From: Penelope pileata
Lineage: Eukaryota > Chordata > Aves > Galliformes > Cracidae
Direction: 5' to 3'
DNA: 64,000 nt
NCBI GenBank assembly: GCA_013396635.1
Contig: WBMW01005877.1
Coordinates: forward strand, 124,001-188,000
Shown piece by piece: positions 10,565 to 22,300 of this stretch (its first letter is position 1; every line of letters begins with the position of its first letter). Position numbers and translations under genes: made by a program. Under the pieces are notes generated by a model. It was given only the letters and a program-made list of their open reading frames with translations, did not search any database and was not told the DNA's origin.

Positions 10565-12766
10565 ATTTTTGTTTTTGTCACTTATAACTCCCTTGGAACT
10601 TTCCACTACTTTCTTGAAATATGAAAGCTTTCCTTAATAGTTATGGGGAGGTCCAGCTATTAAGACAGAAAAATCATCTGAGACAATCTCAGTCAAGTGT
10701 CATGTTTCCAAACTGAGAAGAATCCAGGATCACTCCCTTAGTTTCCTCGTTTCACTGGACAGCAGCTCAGAGAATCTCTTTGTATACTTTTGGATGTATC
10801 ATCCTTGAAGTAGTGAAATTATAAGAAAGTATTTTGGAAATCAGTATCATAATTTAGGTTTATTGAAAGATTGGAGGAGCTGTAGAGGCTGATTTGTGCT
10901 GAATACACAAGCACAAGAGGCTGATACCTGAAACTTAAAAATGCAGTTGTTCAGTGGGCATCAGAAAGTGCTTATCTGAAAGCCTTCATTGGTACAAATA
11001 CTCACAAATATTTGTATTTTCGTTCAGCCTGTCTCTTTAAGAAACCGTAATTACTTGATATTGTCAGTTTATATTTTGATTAAACTTCATAAAGGCTGAT
11101 CTGAACCCACAAAATGACTTTACCTGAGTTGTTGTAGATTACTGATCATGTAAGCAACGGCAGACTGTGCCAGATGAGGTTTCAATATGCCGAACATGCT
11201 CTCTGTAAAAAGTGCTTGTTGCCCTCAGCAAGAAGGTAGCTGTGCTATAACTTGTATCTATGGAAAGCTGTAATAAAGGTGGGGCATATATGATCATCGT
11301 ACATTTTTTCACAGACTTGCTTTGCAAAATAAGAAATTCTCCGGAAGAACATGCCTGACCACCAAGTTTTAAGTGAAACTCTGATTTTGTGAAGTAAGGC
11401 GCAATCATTTTCCACCTCTTTTGCAGTCACTATAATCACAATTCCTCTTTGTGTTCTGTTTTCTCCCCTTCTGTGGGGAAGACATCTCAGCAGGACTGTT
11501 TTACTGGAGTTGAAAGAATCTAAAAATACATTGACATCTTAGGACTTGAAAAATGTGGGATCCAGAATTTTCCTGTTAACCCGTGGGTTGCACAAAAAGA
11601 TTACAGTTTGAGTCTCTTGAGAAATTCATTATTCAAGTTGCATATCACTTCCAAAAATGCTGCAACACTTAATTAATTAGTGATTATAAGCTGCTCCAGG
11701 TCTCCTTAGATGAAGGGTACTGTATGATTTCTTGGATTTACTATTTTGTTTACTGATTATAACTATGTTTTTTCCTCTTTCTTAGGATAGTGAAAACACA
11801 AAATAACAATTACAAACTTGAATTTCTGACTGGGAATATGGGGGATTTCTTTACTCTTTTTTCATTTCTTCCTATCTAACTTTGAATTCAAAAATCCATT
11901 TTTCTTCACTAAGGGCATATGAAGGATGTGGTTGCTGCTAGCTCACTCACAACAGCTTTGCTTTAATCTGGGCTCTCTACCTACAGTGGAAGTGAATACC
12001 CCAAAGTGCTGTCAAGAGTGCTGCTGCTATCAGACCCGATAACAGAGCAAATACAACATTTGAAAATGCAGAGAGACATATCTCCACCACAGGTCTGTAA
12101 ATTATGACAGGATTGCAGTGTTTCAGCTGAACTGAGTTCAAGGGTACATCCACATAAGACGCAAATGAGATGGAAGCTGAATTTTATAACTTGGAGATCA
12201 TTGTTTGCTTATATCTAAGGAAAGTTAAATTTTGTTCAACATGAAAAGAACAAAAGACACAAAATGCTTCCTGATTCACTAATTAAGACAATCAATCAAA
12301 CAAAACAAAACAAAACAATTTTAAGGAAAAGTAGTTCCACAATTAGAACCAGCAAGTTAAAGTTAATCTGAAAATTTTTCATAGCTATTTTCTGTCTAAA
12401 ATTCAACAATGTATTGCTTGACTCTTGGCCACCCCCCTCAAACAAAAGGAAAAATAGAAAAATCATGCCTGTGATTCACAATAAAGCCATTCCTTACCTG
12501 AAAGCACTTAACCTTGTTAGCCAGTTTCTGTTGAACAATAGATGACATTAATACTTTCTGAAGTATACATGCACCTCATGGTATAGAGTTTATCAGTTTC
12601 TTCATAATGGCCAAAGTGACTTGAGAAAACATAATAAAAGGAAACTTTGAATTACCTTCACAGTTCATACTGTGAACTACCTTCTTTGCTTATGAATGAA
12701 CCTTAACCAGTTAATATCTTTATAAGGTGATTATTTGTTTGAAACAAAAATTCACATTAAATACGA

Positions 12767-12794
12767 TTATTTATTTATTTATGTATTTATTTTT
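12767..12794. repeat. (ATTT)n microsatellite
   Basis: Seven units of TTAT/ATTT with one G interruption. Confidence 0.8.
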
Positions 12795-12867
12795 CATAAG
12801 GCTTAGTTCATGAACTAGCTATCTAATCTGCTTATTGCAGGACAGTAATATTTACGTGGGTTCAAAG

Positions 12868-12990
12868 TTGCCCCATCCCTGGAGGCACTCAAGGCCAGGT
12901 GGAATGGGGCTCTGGGCAGCCTGATCCAGTGAGTGGCAGCCCTGCCCACAACAGGGGGATTGGAAGCCATTCTATGATTCTATGATTCTA
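12868..12990 (+). mobile_element. CR1 3' end fragment, internally deleted
   Basis: The segment reads GGAGGCACTCAAGGCCAGGT, then GGGGCTCTGGGCAGCCTGAT, then the AACAGGGGGATTGGA block, followed directly by CATTCTATGATTCTATGATTCTA. It is the last part of CR1 (end of ORF2 plus 3' UTR) with its octamer terminus. The usual 3' UTR between the GGTTGGA-type motif and the octamers is missing, which points to an internal deletion of roughly 50 bases. Plus strand. Confidence 0.9.
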
Positions 12991-15320
12991 GGAAAATGAA
13001 CTAATAACTTCATAAAAAAAATCCACCAAGCACTACTAAACATAAAGATACCACTTTTTGCTCAAATATGAGCTGCAAACTGTTTAAGTATCAGCACATC
13101 ATTCACACAATTCTACTCTTCTCTAAGTATCTTGGGTGCTGTCAGTGGTAGGCTGCTGGGCTAGAAGGATCTTTGATTGCTGAGGACTTAGCTCTCTTTC
13201 TGGCCTTATGGTTAATCCTGGCAGGGTCTGTATAGACACCTCCCTTGCTACAGGAGAGAGCAGCTGAAGCCTAGTACTCAGCATTATTTTGAAGATCCTT
13301 TCCAACAAACTTTTCAACACAACATTTAAGTTTCCTGAGCAGCCTAGCTTAAACACAATTTTTCCTATGATTGCATCTCACCCCTCACAACTTTATTTAC
13401 TTAAGGGGAATATAAATGTTGGCTTAATTTTCTGGGCTCCACCTTGCATAACAGTGTGTGAGCATGCTTTGTGAAGCACTGTGCCATAGCCAGAAGTGGA
13501 TGTAAAATAACAGTATTTCATTGTTAGTTCCCAAAGAAGATACACTTGAAGTGTGGAAGAAGCAAATTTGAAATCAATGTGCCATTTAATTGCTTTTATT
13601 TCCTCAAATGACTGACCAATGAAAAAGACATTTTGTTTTAAATGTGAGTTTTGGTGAACTGTATCCTTTAAAAGGAAAAAAAATCATAGGCTTTTAATTT
13701 TCTCTCCCTCTAGGTTTTTATTTCTCTGGACCTGCTATGTCTTGTAATACCCAACTTGTCAAAGAGACCATATGAAATGTAACATTTAAAACCCCTTAAA
13801 GAGTTGTAAATCAAAGCTGCTCCACAATTTACAGAACATTTATTTTAATAAATCATATTTATATACCATCTTTCAACCCAAGCGATCTCACAGCATTTAA
13901 CAAACTGGATTCACTTCTATCAGCCATTTCTGGTAGGTTAGGAAGTTGGCAAAACCAAAACTTCAGCTATTTGTTGGGACAAACTATATTATGGCTGGGA
14001 ATGTTGAAGCAAATTCTCATCAGGGAGCAGCTGCCAAGTCATTTTCATTTATCAGGAATGTTGGCTTTTTGTTATTTCAGCTCCATGAGTCTCATTCTTG
14101 TATTATAAGATTATATCATGTAAACTGCTTTATTTTTCTGCAGCAGATAAAGCGATGAGCAGAATTTCCTTCCAAGCAAGTGAATCTGCCAAAACATGTG
14201 GTGACTGCTGGCAAAAGAGTCATCATTAGACTTTGCTCTACCAAAGCCATTCCTTCCAACATCTTACTCTTTGACACTTGTGACATGCACAAAAGAAACA
14301 AATTTCTTCAGCTTTGGTTCTCTGGACTTGCAAGAGCATGCCGTGCTTGGAGGAGCCATGCCAGCGGCAGTGTGCCCCTCCTGCAGTCCGAGGCTACTTA
14401 TCTTCTATTGGATCCTTCTGAGCTTCCCTATTTAGGGACCTACCCTGTGGACGTGCAGAAACTGAAATCAATGCCTCATCCCTGTGGTTTCTCTTCTTTC
14501 TGGGGTAAACAGAGTCAAATGGAACAACACAAAGTGCCTGAGCTACATGTACCTCAAATGGCTGATTTTATATCATCAATTAAATGGTATAATTATAGAT
14601 AGAGACCAAGCAATTACAAAGCTTATTCTAAAGAACAAGGATAGACATATCAAGCAGATTCATTCATCTTATTCTCTGATGTGAAAAAATTGAGTAGCTT
14701 TAAAGAATGAAATGTGATTAAAATGAAATGAATTTTGAGTTTACTAGATCTGAATAGGCACACAAGTGCTTCCAATTATTTAGATACCCTCAGTCAGCAA
14801 CATTGATTTATATAAGATGTACAACAACAGAAGACTGTATATTTGAAACTACAGCTTTTCAAAGTTTTTAAAAATAAATCTTCCAAAAGATATTGCAAAC
14901 AGCAGGCAGTGAATTTGCCTTGGTAAATCCAGTATGTTTCAAGAATAATAGAACAAATCATTGTTCATCTATTAAAATTGGTATTGAAGATGAGTATCTC
15001 ATTGTCTGAGATTTGTCATTTGATATTTATTGTGCTCCTGTTGAAGACATTTCATTCTTTCTAACAAGAGCAAAAAGAAATAATCATGCATAGTGATTAG
15101 TGAAAATACAATGTGTGAATAACTTGCAGAGGTAACTTTTACAAAACATAACAAATGCAGTAACATAAATCAATGCATTTTCTCCTTGTTTTTCAAAACT
15201 CGTTAAATGTAAAAAATGCCAAAATAATTCATATACAGTGGACTGCTGGAAAGATGGCTGGCCCAAGATAGCCAATACTGATAAGGTATCATTTCAAATG
15301 TTGTCTATAAAAAGTAATAA
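12991..15320. other. 2.3 kb without recognised genes
   Basis: AT-rich, with a modestly GC-richer patch at about 14320-14480 that holds a 140-codon open frame (14180-14602). Its product has no domain, signal peptide or family I recognise, so I treat it as chance. Nothing else is supported. Confidence 0.45.
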
Positions 15321-16965
15321 TCACAGAATCACAGAATCACAGAATTGCAGGGGTTGGAAGGGACCTCGAGAGATCATCGAGTCCACCCCCCCTGCCAGAG
15401 CAGGTTCCCTACAGCAGGTTGCACAGGTAGGCGTCCAGGTGGGTCTTGAATATCTCCAGGGAAGGAGACTCCACAACCTCCCTGGGCAGCCTGTTCCAGT
15501 GCTCCGTCACCCGCACCGTGAAGAAGTTCTTCCGGATGTTGGTGCAGAACTTCCTGTGCTCCAGCTTAAGGCCGTTGCCCCTTGTCCTGTCCCCACTGAC
15601 CACTGAAAAGAGGTTCCCCACCTCCATTTGCCTCCCGCAACTAAGATACTTATAAACATGGATCAGGTCCCCTCTCAGCCTTCTTTTCTCCAGGCTGAAC
15701 AGACCCAGATTACTGAGCCTCTCCTCATAAGGGAGATGCTCCAGGCCCTTTATCATCTTTGTGGCCCTCCGCTGGACTCTTTCCAGGAGGTCCCTGTCTT
15801 TCTTATACAGGGGAGCCCAGAACTGGATACAGTACTCCAGCTGAGGCCTGACCAGGGCAGAGTAGAGGGGGAGGATCACCTCCCTCGACCTGCTGGCAAT
15901 ACTCTTTTTAATGCACCCTAGGATCCCATTGGCCTTCTTAGCCACCAGGGCACACTGCTGGCTCATGGCCAACCTGTCATCTACCAGGACCCCCAGGTCC
16001 CTCTCTGTAGAGCTCCTCTCCAGCAGGTCATCCCCCAGCCTGTACTGGTACATGCGGTTATTCCTCCCCAGGTGCAAGACTCTACACTTGCTTTTGTTGA
16101 ACCTCATCAGGTTCCTCTCTGCCCATCTCTCCAGCCTGTCCAGGTCTTGCTGAATGGCAGCACAGCCTTCTGGCGTGTCAGCCACTCCCCCCAGCTTCGT
16201 GTCATCAGCAAACTTGCTGAGGGTGGACACTATCCCCTCATCAAGGTCGTTGATGAAGACATTGAACAAGACCGGACCCAGCACCGACCCCTGGGGAACA
16301 CCGCTAGTTACAGGCCTCCAGCTGGACTCTGTGCCGCTGATCACTACCCTCTGAGCTCGGCCAGTCAGCCAGTTCTCAACCCACCTCACAGTCCACTCAT
16401 CTATCCCACATTTTCTCATCTTTGCTATCAGGATGTCATGGGAGACAGTGTCAAAAGCCTTGCTGAAATCAAGGTAGATGACATCCACTGCTCTCCCCCC
16501 ATCTACCCAGCCAGTGATGTTATCATAGAAGGCTACCAGGTTGGTCAAACATGATTTCCCCTTGGTGAATCCATGCTGACTACTCCTGATAACATTCTTC
16601 TCTTCCAATTGCTGGGAGATGGCATCCAGAACAAGCTGTTCCATCACCTTTCCAGGGACAGAGGTGAGGCTGACTGGCCTGTAGTTTCCTGGATCCTCCT
16701 TCTTGCCCTTCTTGAAGACCGGTCTACAGGCACTTCTCCTGTTCTCCAAGACCTGTCAAAGATGATGGAGAGCGGTAGGGCAATCACATCCGCCAGCTCC
16801 CTCAGCACACGCGGATGCATCCCAACAGGGCCCATGGATTTGTGCATGTCGATCCCAGCCAGACGCGCCCGGACCATCCCCTCCTCAACCAGAGAGAAGC
16901 CCTCCTCAACCAGAGGGAAGCCCTCTGTTTTCCGGACTCTGTCACTCACCTCCAGGGTTGAATAA
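15321..16965 (-). mobile_element. CR1 LINE, 5'-truncated, young-looking
   Basis: The left edge on the plus strand starts TCACAGAATCACAGAATCACAGAATT. This is the reverse complement of the CR1 octamer terminus (ATTCTGTG x3), so the 3' end is at 15321 and the element is on the minus strand. After an about 88-base 3' UTR comes the ORF2 stop (15409-15411), then a 446-codon open RT frame, then an upstream RT portion in another frame to about 16965, where the copy is truncated. Total about 1.65 kb of a roughly 4.5 kb family length. Long preserved coding and a clean 3' end suggest the least decayed CR1 in the window. Two lesions are described with the RT feature. Confidence 0.95.
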
Positions 16966-17003
16966 GAAAGTTTCTTGGAATGCATGAGACAATGCCACAT
17001 CAT
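15409..17003 (-). pseudogene. CR1 ORF2 reverse transcriptase, partial and frameshifted
   Basis: CR1 ORF2 normally encodes an endonuclease plus a reverse transcriptase used for target-primed retrotransposition. Here the endonuclease is absent. The main frame (15409-16749, 446 codons) has NYRPVSL near residues 22-28, the first catalytic Asp in YLDFSKAFD (Asp94), SGVPQGSVLGP at 149-159 and FADD at 180-183, so all RT aspartates remain. It ends in the usual C-terminal block near HWNRLPREVV. Upstream, HKSMGPVGMHPRVLRELAD lies in a different frame (within 16644-17003, of which about 16965-17003 is flank). The frame breaks near 16720, where TGEVPVD runs straight into the PVFKKG region. The roughly nine residues expected between these blocks are missing, so a deletion of about 26 bases best explains the shift. 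An in-frame 21-bp tandem duplication (16880-16900, 16901-16921) repeats seven residues. Not functional on its own. Confidence 0.9.
16880..16921. repeat. 21-bp tandem duplication inside CR1
   Basis: CCTCCTCAACCAGAGRGAAGC occurs twice in a row with one mismatch (A or G). The duplication is in frame with the upstream RT segment, where it repeats the LVEEG motif. Confidence 0.9.
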
Positions 17004-18538
17004 TTCTTGAATGGAGATAATTTTATACTAGTTAGGCTTTTAATCTAAATTCCCTGCATACTTGTCTGGACCCTAGCCAAGTAAATTTTACTTATTAGTC
17101 CCAATACTGATAGGGTATTGTGTCAATTTAAGAAAGACTTTATAGTGCTCAGAAAAGTTGAAAAGTTTCGTTTGGAAGAGACTGTTAACATATTAGGAGA
17201 TTTTCAGCACAGTAGCTGAGAGATAACATTCACAATTTTTCTCTGACTGGAATATCAGCTAATGGAGATTTTCAGTTTAAACCTTGTTTTGCTTGGTGTT
17301 CAGCAGTATGAGATTGCTCAGCCTTACTCACAGTCTGGGTGTGACTCTTGTCTGTCTGTGACAGATGTTTGTCCATTCTGCTGGATCCTCAGTGGATCAG
17401 AACAATTGTGTTGCTCTTTGCAGTGAGTGGTATTTTGCTCTTTTAACCTTTACACTGCAGTCTGCAAACAACAAAGCAATGTTCATTTACTATTTTAAAC
17501 AACCTACACACTTAAGTGCCTTACATAATATCTCTTGTTTTCTATTGTAGGATTCATTCTGTCTTTCAGAATACTTGGAAAATAAAATAACTAAGTTCAG
17601 TTACTTCTCCATTTCAAAATAGCATGAATCCATGCCATTTTTTACTTCATGTTTTCTGCTGATTTGACAGCTCATATTTCATTTCTTCTCAACCAACCAC
17701 TTATATTCTCTCAGACTATTTTTTTTCCTAATACACTAAATGCATGACTGTGCCTCATTCTTGAGATGTTTCAATTTTCTAATAACACATGAAGTTTAAC
17801 ATTACTTAAAAACCATTACTCCAGAAATTAATTATGGTTAAGGTTTCTGTATCAGCTGTGGTTGTGTATCTGTTCATTTCTCTGTATGAGATGCCACCCG
17901 TATTTAGAATTCTTTATTACTTGCTAATTCTATGTGTATTTTACCTGAGTCTTTTCTATTGACTTTTTAAATCACAGCACTCTTGAATGGTAGTCATTTG
18001 TTTGAACACATTCTATACACTCTGTGAAGAATATTTCTTCTAACTTTGAAAAAAATTCCATATCATTGAGGACATTTTAAATGTGGATCATGTAACTGAA
18101 CATGTGAGCATAGGAAACTTATTTTTTCAAACTGAACATATTGTGAATGTTCTATCTGAAACATATCAAACATTTCCCAGTGCTTACGATACATGCATTT
18201 AGAATTTTAAAAGTTTTCTGTATATACAATGCGCACATTGGGGATTAAATTCATGGAGGAAGTTAATAAATAAGTACAAGTTTACAGAAACCTATATATT
18301 TTTCTGTTTACAGAAACCTATATATTTTTAAAACATGTTTATTTATTTTCTTCATAAGACATCATTTCTGTATGTAAGATCTGCCATTTTGGAACAGTAG
18401 TTCTCAAGATCTTTTTTTCTACCTTCCAGAAGAGCCTAGTCTTAATCATTAATTGTTATTCTTCCAGTCTTTTTTTAGGGATCAGAGAACTTTTCTTGCC
18501 CTCAGTCCCGCTCCAATTATCGGAGTGAGGGGAGATTC
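16966..18538. other. AT-rich spacer with a 26-bp tandem duplication
   Basis: No gene recognised. The only structure is the duplication at 18280-18331. The last five bases (GATTC, 18534-18538) may be the target duplication of the next element. Confidence 0.5.
18280..18331. repeat. 26-bp tandem duplication
   Basis: The unit GTTTACAGAAACCTATATAT followed by TTTTNN occurs at 18280 and again at 18306, almost identical. It is a recent local duplication. Confidence 0.85.
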
Positions 18539-19081
18539 TGTAACATACCCGGAGTGAGATTAAGACACAAACGAGGTCCAATGTTGTCCGACCAGTTTAA
18601 TAGAAATTCTGGTCAGTGAGGGAGATGGGGATGGGAAAGTAGGTGATAGTAAAAGGTTAGGAAATAAGAGCAAGGGTTACATATAAAAAAGCAGGGACAG
18701 TCACCACCACGGGTCCCACGCCGTTCTATCAGACCAGGAATATCTTCAAGCCCATGTGGGAGCGAGGGAGCGAGAGCGCAGGGGGAGCAGCAGCACCAGG
18801 CATGATCAGGCCATCAGGTCTCAGGCAGCAGACATCAGGAGAAGCAGGAGCAGGCTCCAGGAAGCAGGCAGCAGGCATCGTCAGGCATCAGGCCATCAGG
18901 CAGGAAGCAGGAGCAACAAGCAGGCATCAGGTCGCAGGGCAGCAGGACCTCATGTCTCAAGCAGCAGGAGGTATCAAGCAGGTCCAGCCAGGCATCCGTC
19001 AGGCATCAGTCAGACAGCAGCAGGTAGGCAGCTCCTAAGCAGCTCCTAGGCAAAGGTAAATCCTACGGTGCTAATTCAACA
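18539..19081 (-). mobile_element. LTR-like element with CAG/CATCAGG repeat block
   Basis: The plus strand starts TGTAACATACCC and ends TTCAACA, so the minus strand reads TGTTGAA...GTTACA. The flanks are GATTC (18534-18538) and GATTT (19082-19086), a 5-bp target duplication with one mismatch. On the minus strand, in order, come a repeat-rich U3-like block (18750-19045), a TTTTTTATATG TATA-like box near 18680-18692, an ATTAAA poly(A)-type signal near 18597, and about 55 bases to the CA end. That order fits an LTR. The GC-rich block is built of imperfect CAGCAGG/CATCAGG units. Open frames across it (18754-19049) are low-complexity and overlap in two phases, so they are not genes. The family is not one I can name, and the ends are inferred. 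Confidence 0.55.
18750..19045. repeat. Imperfect CAG-CAGG / GGCATCAGG repeat block
   Basis: Irregular minisatellite-like array of GGCATCAGG, CCATCAGG, GCAGCAGG and GAAGCAGG units. It is probably an expansion inside the LTR-like element. Confidence 0.75.
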
Positions 19082-19304
19082 GATTTCAGAAGACGTTATT
19101 CATGTTCACACAATGCATCTGGTATCAGCTCTGACCTTGGTGAAAACTGCCACCATGTGTGTCCAGTCATCCTCACCTTCTCACCTATGTCACTTATTAG
19201 TGGACATTTCACAGAAAGAGTTAGTGGAGAAAAGCATGACATAACAGAAGATAAACAATAATCTCTTTTTTTTTTTCCTCTCATCTATTTTATGTTGTTA
19301 GTCC

Positions 19305-19322
19305 TGTGGTTTATAAACCACA
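19305..19322. repeat. 18-bp perfect palindrome
   Basis: TGTGGTTTATAAACCACA is its own reverse complement. Each arm contains TGTGGTTT, the known RUNX-type core (TGTGGT), around a central TATA. A regulatory role is inference only. Confidence 0.6.
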
Positions 19323-22300
19323 AGTCTTGGTTTATGCCAATTTGATCTGAAAAGGAATTAACCCCCCTCACTCTCCAGCCTCACTTTTGGACATGGATCT
19401 CACTCCTGAACACGGCATACTGACCGAGGCGGTGAGTCTTGCTACGAGGACACGGGACACAGCACTAGGTGTGGTACCAGCCTTCAATCTTTACAATCTG
19501 AGCAGGTCTGGCAGCTTAATGCAGCTCTGTATTTTCTAATTTAAGCAAGACTTGACAGCCACTTTATCCCTGCAGTCCCCTGATCCTCTAGCATTTTGCG
19601 ATAAGCTTTCAGTCCTGCATAGTACATGAGCTCATTGACAGGATGAGTGAAGAAGGAGAGGGATTATTCATTGTTCCCATTAAATGTAAATCCTTTCAAC
19701 AATAACTTAGCAGGAAGGCAGTGTTACTTCACAGCGAAGTTTACTTTGGACAGATGTGCTTTGAAAAGCTGCACTTTATTCCTGAGTTATGCTGAACGGT
19801 CCCATTTCCTTTTTCCTTCCCTTTCCTTCCCTCTGTAAGGTCCTTGTTTATTTGTGGTAAACCGGTGGTATTCTGATTTTTACCATGGTGACTGAAAGTG
19901 TCAAGACTACCGAGGCATTACATCAGGAGAAGGAGCTGATACTTGGGAAACGTGAGTCGCATGACATGGGTGCAGTTATCAGTAACTGTGCAAGCATGGT
20001 GAAACGGGCTGGTCCTAAACGCATAGCTCCATGAGGAACTTCACAAGTATGGTTCTGGTCTGCAAGTGTGATGAGCACTCTGATGACGAACAAATTGAAT
20101 TGGAATATTAGCAGGTTTTAGCTCAGTCTGGTCACATACTGAAGAGTAAATCATTCATTTTGAAGACAGACTGGAATACTTTCAAAACTGTTTCAAAACC
20201 AATAATGTCGATCTTCAAAGCCTCTGAAATACGTCTGGCAGGGAAACAATACTATATCCAGAGGAGCTGGAAAATCATGTACACATTACCTCGAAAATGA
20301 GGGCAGACAGGGATCCTAAAAATCTCTGAAATTCCCTGTCAGTATAGCTAGGAAAGAACTCCAGTGACTACTGCGTGCTACACTTGAGTTGCATTGGTTA
20401 AGGTATAGTTACACTTCTCTGTGTCATTTTTGCTGACTATTTATAAAAAAGTTGGTTTATATGTTTGTTAGGCTTTCTCCTTGATGAGAGATGAACTGAG
20501 TGAATCAATAGGGATTTCCATTTGTGATTTCTGATGCAACAAATAGCATTTTTTTTTGATGGAAAAATACAGGGAACATCAAAAGATATCTATACAGGTG
20601 ATCAGAATATCATTTTATCTCGTAAAAGCCATATATGATGTGTAATGTTAAAACATTTTCAGAAGAAATTGCTACCAGTGTATTTCAGGACAGCTTAACA
20701 GTTAGTTGCAATTTAAAGTAGATTCAAATACAAACTTAGATGTAGTGCTCCGTTTTCCTTCATGGGTAGGCAGAAGGGGAGATAATGGCAGAAGGTGCTC
20801 TGAACTCGCTTTCCTGACTCGGATACAGGCTTCATCTATTGCTGTTTTACATAACCTCTCAGCTTTATTTCCCACATTCTTTTAAAAAGTCAGTTAAAGG
20901 AATGAATCAAAAAAACCTAGTTATTTCATCTCTGTTCAGTGAGATTGACAGCTTCAGTAGAACTCTATAATTACCAACATTTTGCTGAACCATGCTTTCT
21001 GCCAGTCACAACATTCACCATCATCACTATATATTTCTAATTCTGTTTCAAAGGCCCATGTGCATCAATGCTCAAAGAAATGCAAGGTGTGACTCTCAGC
21101 TAAAGAAAGCTTTGCAAGATATTCTCCACAGGAAGTTACAAATAAAACCAAGTGTGAACAGTCTCGTGGATCTGAAAACATAGGACTGAGATCAAATAAT
21201 GGCTGAGAGAAGGAGATGGTGGTGCCCAGGTCCCTGAAAGAAATCAAAATGGACATCCTAGAAGTGTAGATAATGCTTGAGTGGCCAAGGACCTGCCATT
21301 TTCTTTTCCTCTCTTTGTGAACGTTTCCTCTTTCTCTCCCAGTGACCTACTATTTGTCATCTTCTCTTGCCCTTTTTTTTTTTTTCAGTGGGGAAATCAG
21401 ATTTGTTCTGGGATACCTACAGTGTGTTTGCTGGCATAAAGAATTTTTCAGCAGGATTATAGAATACAATATGTATTAGAGATTCCGTTCAGACACTGGT
21501 TGTCATGGGCTTCAGGTGCTCCTCAACACTGCATCTGCATTGCAAATCTCCCCATCTTAATTTAGCCAAACAAGGCAGATGCAAAGAGGAGGGTGAAACA
21601 AACAAACTTTTTTTTCTCAACTTTGTGCTACGCACAGTTTTCACAGAGAGTTTCAAAGCATTCTCATTCTCATTAGTGTTGTTACATTTCTAGACAGGTT
21701 GCACAGAAACAAGTATAAAAGACACACAAGCTCATACACGCAAAGTGTAAAGCCATATAAAACTAAAATGGATTTGAAACAGAACCTCATAATTATATTA
21801 ATTATAATAAATTCTACTTTTCTGTATTTCTTTGAGTGATTTTTTCCTGTAGTACTGATTTTTTAATAGTTACCAAGTATTATCAGGTTTTGGAAGACTG
21901 AAAATGATCTTCATTCACGAAGTTACTTAAGCACACAACTTTAACGGGATCGCTCACCTGCTTCAGGCTACACCTGCACCAAAATATCGAACTGAATCGA
22001 GGACCCCAAGAGGAAGAGAAACTCCAGCCGCTCAGACCCTGATTTCCTTTTTTTGATAGTTGTGCAATTTATAATTGATAAAGGAGTATTTGACAAGACA
22101 AAAAATACAACACATGATTTATAAGGTATTCTAGAAGATACATTAGAAAACATTATGAGGTGAAATCAATCAGTGCCTGGGCTACTCCAGATACTAAATG
22201 TTTTTCTCTTTCCTACTTTCAGCAAGTAAGAGGACAGATCAGGTATTAGTACGGCACATTTTTCTAACTGATGGCATCATTTTCTAGTGCCTTTTCCTGA

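Larger units (their letters stand above)
6609..12867. other. 6.3 kb AT-rich DNA; simple repeats only
   Basis: I see no supported exon, RNA gene or transposon. Only simple repeats stand out: GT-rich at 7339-7364, GGTTG-type at 10522-10564 and CAAAA-type at 12297-12318. A GGTAAGTA string near 8095 matches a splice donor, but no exon can be supported from the bases before it. The region could be intron or intergenic. Confidence 0.45.

Noticed and set aside
14180..14602. 140-codon plus-strand open frame
   Set aside because: Slightly GC-richer, but no recognisable motif, signal peptide or family. Overlapping frames in other phases are also open. No splice context can be supported.
15446..16965. 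Plus-strand open frames across the CR1
   Set aside because: They are antisense shadows of the minus-strand CR1 reverse transcriptase.
18754..19049. Two overlapping Gln/Ala/Ser/Gly-rich frames
   Set aside because: They translate a CAG/CATCAGG repeat array in two phases inside an LTR-like element. This is low-complexity, not a gene.
19885..20034. 49-codon frame with a strong Kozak start (ACCATGG) in a slightly CpG-richer area
   Set aside because: Too short, no recognisable family, and no flanking splice or promoter evidence. Kept only as a note.
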